Shown: one piece after another, positions 63,183 through 64,000 of the stretch
Layout of the letters: each line of letters opens with the position of its first letter
Numbering within the stretch: position 1 is the stretch's first letter
Source: Chondrilla cf. caribensis
Taxonomy: Eukaryota; Porifera; Demospongiae; Chondrillida; Chondrillidae
Assembly (NCBI GenBank): GCA_964020155.1
Contig: OZ026551.1
Span: forward strand, 4,366,267 to 4,430,266
Length of the DNA: 64,000 bases
Direction: 5' to 3'
The notes under the pieces: model-generated
Told to the model about the DNA's origin: nothing
Seen by the model: the letters and a program-made list of their open reading frames with translations, nothing else
Databases searched by the model: none
Made by a program: the position numbers and the translations under genes

Positions 63183-64000
63183 CAGTGTTGTGGTAATGGT
63201 AATTGGTAATTGTAATTGGCTGTAATCAATTACACATTTCTAGGTAATTGTAATTTAATCGTAATTGAGATTTTTTTCACTGAAGTAATTGTAATGGTAA
63301 TTGATTACATTCAACTTTTTGTGTAATCGATGCACAATTACACAATTACATGTAATTACATTCGTCCTTGCTCCCCTGGATATGAAAAGACTTCTACTCA
63401 ATGAGGGGTATGGTATTATATATTGTTACAAGGTATATATGCAGTTCTATGTAAGGCAGGTCAAGTTGTTAGCCATTGTTGGGGATCAACTCTGGTGACT
63501 GAGAAGGTGGACAAATTATTGGGTAAAACAGTAATTGCTAAGAATGAAACATGCTGGAATTCCCAGCTGAAGGTAGTGCGGAAACTCGTGGAAATAGATG
63601 TAGATAAGATTGTGGACAATAGGGAGTTCCAGCTGAATTGAGAGAACCCCCTGAGTTTTGGCAATCAAAAGCCACTGAATACCCTTTGCTTGCTAAGCTA
63701 GCAAATAAGGTGTTCACTGTGCCTGCAACATCTGCACTGGTGGAACGTGTTTTAAGTCAAGCTAACAAAATTTTGAATCCACTAAGATGTCGCATGCTAC
63801 CTAAGAACTTCGAAACATTACTATTTATGAAAATTAACTCTCATTTTATATAACTACTATGTAATTGTAATTGTAATTGTAATTGCTAAAAGTAGTTGTA
63901 ATGGTAATTGATTACTTGAAGCTGTGGAGTAATGGTAATGGTAATGGGTTCTTGATATAGTCAAGTAATTGTAATCGTAATTGATTACTTGTGAGCTGTA
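63183..64000 (+). mobile_element. hAT-type DNA transposon remnant (runs off the right edge)
   Basis: Left end cagtgttgtggtaatgg fits hAT ends. Many short subterminal motifs (gtaattgtaatgg, attacttg) lie at 63190-63350 and again from 63850. The internal part encodes decayed transposase. The right end is outside the window, so target duplication cannot be checked. Confidence 0.75.
63423..63853 (+). pseudogene. Broken hAT transposase fragment
   Basis: Two frames separated by a stop and frame change near 63640. The first contains a CWNSQLKVVRKLVE-like motif; the second contains PATSALVERVLSQANKI and later FETLLFMKIN, typical of the hAT C-terminal dimerisation domain. Only about 140 residues remain, so it cannot be an active transposase. 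Confidence 0.85.

Overview
This looks like nuclear DNA from an early-branching animal, most likely a demosponge. That is an inference: I recognise receptor-type protein tyrosine phosphatases (RPTPs), a metazoan/choanoflagellate family, with many short GT-AG introns, AT-rich sequence, dense (CA)n tracts and strong tandem duplication. No bacterial operon, rRNA, tRNA or CRISPR was seen. Every convincing gene is on the minus strand, so transcripts run from high to low coordinates.

Four paralogous cell-surface receptor genes lie head to tail. Gene A (57652 to 44489) and gene B (41835 to 28706) are complete RPTPs of 31 and 30 exons: signal peptide, one Ig-like domain, 10 or 9 fibronectin type III (FN3) domains, one transmembrane helix, an active-looking phosphatase domain D1 and a degenerate D2. 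My hand-built exon chains close in frame at 1771 and 1679 residues. Gene C (25390 to 15763, 1417 residues) has a signal peptide and 14 FN3 domains, but its membrane exon is unrelated and a short tail with YxxV tyrosine motifs replaces the phosphatase. Gene D (11864 to beyond the left edge) has 14 FN3 domains, a transmembrane helix and D1 through the catalytic Cys loop; the end of D1 and any D2 are outside the window.

The gaps hold remains of further RPTP copies: a D1 exon relic (12893-12973), a last-exon relic directly behind gene C (15501-15599), D2 and FN3 relics (26543-26578, 27270-27462), a chimeric Ig/D2 pseudogene (58271-60412) and a D2/FN3 fusion relic (61705-62895). The right edge enters a decayed hAT transposon (63183-64000). 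A 17-bp minisatellite occurs in opposite orientations on both sides of gene A. Several foldback elements sit in introns.

Together the genes suggest an expanding receptor family evolving by whole-gene duplication, duplication of symmetric phase-1 FN3 exons and sequence exchange between paralogues. D1 should dephosphorylate phosphotyrosine in the cytoplasm, D2 is probably a pseudophosphatase, and gene C could be a non-catalytic partner or substrate. Ligands and any role in adhesion, self-recognition or immunity cannot be read from the sequence.
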